Shown here: piece after piece, positions 4,587 through 6,955 of the stretch | Layout: each line of letters begins with the position of its first letter | Position numbering within the stretch: position 1 is the first letter of the stretch | Assembly (NCBI GenBank): GCA_031272845.1 | Contig: JAISTA010000195.1 | Location: 1 to 6,955, forward strand | Origin: Oscillospiraceae bacterium | GTDB lineage: Bacteria > Bacillota > Clostridia > Oscillospirales > Oscillospiraceae | Direction of reading: 5' to 3' | DNA length: 6,955 nucleotides | Translations under genes and position numbers: made by a program | Notes under the pieces: generated by a model | The model's input: the letters and a program-made list of their open reading frames with translations, nothing else | Databases searched by the model: none | Told to the model about the DNA's origin: nothing

Positions 4587-6902
4587 TTACTTCTGCGCCG
4601 ACTTGCGTCTTTTCGCCAGCGCCGCAAGCGCCAGCCCCGAGGCGACGGCTGCGGCAGCCCACAGCGCAATGCCCGCGTCGCCTGTCGACGGTGAATCTAT
4701 GTCGTCACCGCCGCCCGGTGTTGGCGACGGAGTAGGCGTGGGAGTAGGCGTTGGTGTCGGAGTAGGAGTAGGAGTAGGAGTAGGAGTGGGTGTCGGCGTT
4801 GGCGTCGGTGTGGGCGGCGGGATTAAAGCATACGTTACAATGAAATCCTGTACATTTTCGTCGAGCTCCGGTGCAGCTTCCGTTACATCGGCGTTGCCGT
4901 TGTCGGAATTGTCAAAGCGCGGATTCGCGTCTAAGGCCGCCTGGAGCGTTGTATAGATTTTGCCGTCCGGCGCCTTTACGCTGTAGGTGTAGCCGTCCAC
5001 TTCGAGAATATCCGCGTCGTAGTCGGCTATATCCGTGCTGAGCTTGTCCGCGATCGTCTCACCCATAAGGCCAATCATAACCTCGTCAGCCACAGCGTTG
5101 GGATTAAGCCCGCTGACCAAAACGCGCGCCGCCTGCTTCGACTTATAAACGGCAGTATCGCGCCCGGACGGCACGTCGTCGTCATAGGTGAACGTGACCT
5201 CAACGCTGACGCTCTTGCCGTCCGGCGAGTAATCCAGAACATAAATGTCGTCTGTATCGGTTGTCCCCGTGAGAATATACTCGTCCTCAGGCTTGCCGCT
5301 GAAGTAGTATCCGCTCGGCAGGGTGTAGGTCTTTTTGGTCGTAGTTCCCGGAACGCCTGTATCGGTAATTGCTTCCTCAATAATAGCCGGTTCATCGCCT
5401 GCGATTGTGCCTGGCACCGCCTCGTCGCTTTTAAGGTGAGCCTTAAAGCCCGCCTCTTCAAGGTCGGTTTCAAGCGTGATTATAAACACGGAATTCGTGG
5501 CCGTTTCCGTCCCGTACTTTGTGACGGACAGCTCAATCTGCTTTTCACCTCCTAAAAGCGTGGGAATGCTCAGCGTATCGCTGTTTGCGGCGGAGGTTAT
5601 GCCCGTGATGTGGTAGCCGGGCGGCGCTGTGTAGGTGCCAGCGCCGGAGGCTGTTGCCGTAAACCCGGTCAGCCAGTCTGTCGTTGTGCCCGGAGCGGTG
5701 CCGCCTATTACACGCAGGTCTGTTTTTTGCGGGTCGTTAGTATAGTGATAGGTTACAACAGAATCGTCGAGAATATGATACAGGAAATTCGGATTATTAT
5801 CCTCGTAGTCGATTGCGGTTGGGCCGCTGTAGCCGGCAGGAGCCGCTTTTGCGTCTAAATGCTGCTGATATGAAATGTCTAACCCGTCAGTTACGTCTTG
5901 CTCGTGCTTTGTTTGCGGATACACGTCGTTCCCGTAATCATCCACGTATTTTTGTATGATCGCAGACGCGCCGATGGGCGTTTCCGCAATAAGAAAGCTA
6001 TAGCATTCATTACCGGAGGAACGATTCTGCGTTATCATTCTAAAGCTTACTTTAGTAACGTCAGTAAGCTTATCTACAGGCAATGCGCCGGACAGAACAG
6101 TGCCGTTTCTGTTCCCAACGGTTGGTTCCCCAAGCGCGTCCCAATTGAAAATTAAGTTGCCGTTTATATACATTCTGCATATATCGGAGTTCACGGCGAC
6201 GGCGTCAAAGGTCGTCATAGTTGACATGAACTTGGTTTCCCCGACAATTCTATAGCCCGGGCTAACGTTAAGGGTTATCGTGATATCGCCGGCGAGGGTT
6301 GAATAGTCATTGATGTTGACGACGCTTTTAGGGAATACGGGATTGCTGGTAACCAGAATCAGATAAGTATAGCCGATATTATAGGTGCCGGCTGAGTCCG
6401 CTCCGTTTCTGTCTACTGTGGCTGTAAAATTCATCGCGTCAAGGCGTCCGCCCTGATTTGCCAATATTGCCGTTATGTCTGAATAGGATATAGCGCCGAC
6501 GCGGCTGCTGCCAAAGGTTCGATGCGAATCAAAGGGGACATAAAGTGTTTCCGCTCCGGCTCCTCTATCCAGCTTAATCGTAAACTGCGTCAGACCGTTT
6601 GTAGTATTTTCTTCATTGTGCCGCATAAGAATAGCTTTTTCTATTGTAGTGTTCGCGGGCAGCGCGGGAAGCTGATAATTGGTAGAACCGGCTCTCACCG
6701 GCAGAACCTGCACGTGCAGGTTGCCGATAGCGCGGAAAATATCCTGCGCGCCGCCGTAAACGACCTGATTCGGATTAGGCGTTCGGGGAGTCGCCAGATT
6801 CGTGACCGCCGCACCCGCCGGAATCGTGAACGCGGGAATAAACGCCGCAATGAGCGCGAGCGCAATCAGCACTGAAAATATTCGGTTCGCGAGTTTTCTC
6901 AT
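4587..6902 (-). CDS. Secreted, sortase-anchored surface protein with a MucBP-like module and Thr-Pro stalk
   Basis: I do not recognise this 771-residue protein as a named family, but its architecture is that of a Gram-positive wall-anchored protein. A signal peptide occupies residues 1-31: basic MRKLANR, a hydrophobic core, then A-G-A before AVTN. Residues about 45-190 look like a beta-sandwich surface domain with an IEKAILM strand. Residues about 190-312 continue the beta-rich pattern and hold the only two cysteines noticed (C242, C300), a possible disulfide. Residues 314-388 (IIQKYVDDYGNDVYP to VVTYHYTND) resemble a MucBP repeat. Two further modules (about 395-478 and 505-590) share a P-x-G-Y-x-x-x-G motif with the 215-221 region. 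A Pro-Thr stalk spans 695-729, then SPSTGD (737-742), a hydrophobic stretch (743-763) and the tail KRRKSAQK. A role in adhesion to glycans or to other cells is an inference. The ATG is supported by AAGGA 6 nt upstream. The gene ends in TAA ahead of an intrinsic terminator. Confidence 0.9.
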   Translation of the reverse strand: MRKLANRIFSVLIALALIAAFIPAFTIPAGAAVTNLATPRTPNPNQVVYGGAQDIFRAIGNLHVQVLPVRAGSTNYQLPALPANTTIEKAILMRHNEENTTNGLTQFTIKLDRGAGAETLYVPFDSHRTFGSSRVGAISYSDITAILANQGGRLDAMNFTATVDRNGADSAGTYNIGYTYLILVTSNPVFPKSVVNINDYSTLAGDITITLNVSPGYRIVGETKFMSTMTTFDAVAVNSDICRMYINGNLIFNWDALGEPTVGNRNGTVLSGALPVDKLTDVTKVSFRMITQNRSSGNECYSFLIAETPIGASAIIQKYVDDYGNDVYPQTKHEQDVTDGLDISYQQHLDAKAAPAGYSGPTAIDYEDNNPNFLYHILDDSVVTYHYTNDPQKTDLRVIGGTAPGTTTDWLTGFTATASGAGTYTAPPGYHITGITSAANSDTLSIPTLLGGEKQIELSVTKYGTETATNSVFIITLETDLEEAGFKAHLKSDEAVPGTIAGDEPAIIEEAITDTGVPGTTTKKTYTLPSGYYFSGKPEDEYILTGTTDTDDIYVLDYSPDGKSVSVEVTFTYDDDVPSGRDTAVYKSKQAARVLVSGLNPNAVADEVMIGLMGETIADKLSTDIADYDADILEVDGYTYSVKAPDGKIYTTLQAALDANPRFDNSDNGNADVTEAAPELDENVQDFIVTYALIPPPTPTPTPTPTPTPTPTPTPTPTPTPTPTPSPTPGGGDDIDSPSTGDAGIALWAAAAVASGLALAALAKRRKSAQK
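4590..4694 (-). other. Cell-wall sorting signal, SPSTG variant
   Basis: Residues 737-771 comprise SPSTGD, a run of hydrophobic residues (about 743-763) and a basic end (KRRKSAQK). This is the three-part layout of a sortase substrate, with S in place of L and STG closing the motif. Sortases of Clostridioides difficile accept (S/P)PxTG motifs, which fits a Clostridia host. No sortase gene is in the window. Confidence 0.82.
4716..4814 (-). repeat. Hexanucleotide repeat encoding a Thr-Pro stalk
   Basis: Fourteen Thr-Pro pairs (residues 698-725) followed by SPTP are encoded by 6-bp units; the plus strand reads ggNgtN. Four consecutive units at 4759-4782 are identical (ggagta), and the next differs in one base. 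Proline-rich stretches of this kind span the cell wall just before a sortase signal. Gain or loss of a unit keeps the reading frame and changes the stalk by two residues. Confidence 0.92.
5739..5963 (-). other. MucBP-like module in the surface protein
   Basis: Residues 314-388 begin with I-x-x-Y-V-D-D-Y-G-N, include a central A-P-A-G-Y-S-G and end in V-V-T-Y-H-Y. This matches the YVDxxGN…GY…VxYxY layout of MucBP-type repeats found in mucin-binding and other surface proteins of Bacillota. Only one copy is evident. The assignment is by pattern and has not been tested by a profile search. Confidence 0.6.
6810..6902 (-). other. Signal peptide of the surface protein
   Basis: Residues 1-31 have a basic n-region (R2, K3, R7), a hydrophobic core from about residue 9 to 27, and an A29-G30-A31 cleavage box. 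This predicts Sec-dependent export and signal peptidase I processing before A32. There is no lipobox cysteine, so it is not a lipoprotein. Confidence 0.88.
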
Positions 6903-6921
6903 GCGCCTTCCTTTATTTGGT

Positions 6922-6930
6922 GGGGGGGGG
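6922..6930 (-). repeat. C9 homopolymer upstream of the surface-protein gene
   Basis: Nine G residues on the plus strand (C9 on the coding strand) end 19 nt before the ATG, directly upstream of the AAAGGAAGG ribosome site. The tract lies in the mRNA leader or the promoter spacer. No clear -10/-35 pair can be placed because only 25 nt remain before the window edge. Confidence 0.85.
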
Positions 6931-6955
6931 TAAAATTGGAAGTTACCTACTTAAT

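Noticed and set aside
4759..4788. Tandem repeat that could be mistaken for a CRISPR or other array
   Set aside because: The units are only 6 bp, have no spacers and lie in frame in a coding region as Thr-Pro codons.
4603..4956. Plus-strand frame with a long Gly-Val repeat
   Set aside because: It is the antisense reading of the Thr-Pro stalk and sorting signal of the surface protein, and has no ribosome site or independent support.

Overview
The window reads as chromosome of a Gram-positive, Clostridia-like bacterium (Bacillota) of moderate GC content. The taxon is an inference. It rests on a long secreted protein with a C-terminal sortase-type signal (SPSTGD, hydrophobic stretch, basic tail), strong AGGAGG-type ribosome sites, a TTG start codon, and an Old Yellow Enzyme-type reductase of a kind common in anaerobic Clostridia. 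All five recognisable genes lie on the minus strand, so the window is transcribed from right to left.

Layout in transcription order. (1) 6902-4587: a 771-residue cell-surface protein with signal peptide, several beta-type extracellular modules including one MucBP-like repeat, a Thr-Pro stalk and a cell-wall sorting signal. A C9 homopolymer lies just upstream of its ribosome site, and a strong intrinsic terminator follows the gene at 4548-4514. (2) 4513-4322: a promoter region with a candidate sigma-A promoter and a long inverted repeat just upstream of it. (3) 4321-756: a three-gene ABC importer operon of the CUT2 (ribose/galactose/xylose) type, with a double-domain ATPase followed by two different BPD_transp_2 permeases. 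The two permease genes overlap by 4 bp (ATGA). No substrate-binding protein is present. (4) 755-590: an intergenic stretch dense in dyad symmetry. (5) 589 to the window edge: the first 196 codons of an Old Yellow Enzyme-family FMN oxidoreductase, which has no stop codon in the window.

The ATPase would couple ATP hydrolysis to import of a sugar or sugar-like compound through a channel formed by the two permeases. The solute must be delivered by a binding protein encoded elsewhere. The reductase may act on the imported compound or be independent; the 166-bp gap leaves this open. The surface protein is a separate transcription unit.

I found no RNA genes, CRISPR array, insertion sequence or phage gene. 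The window is mostly ordinary metabolic and surface-gene content. The points most worth a second look are the C9 tract and hexanucleotide repeat of the surface gene, the missing binding protein, and the structured DNA at 647-748 and 4420-4450.
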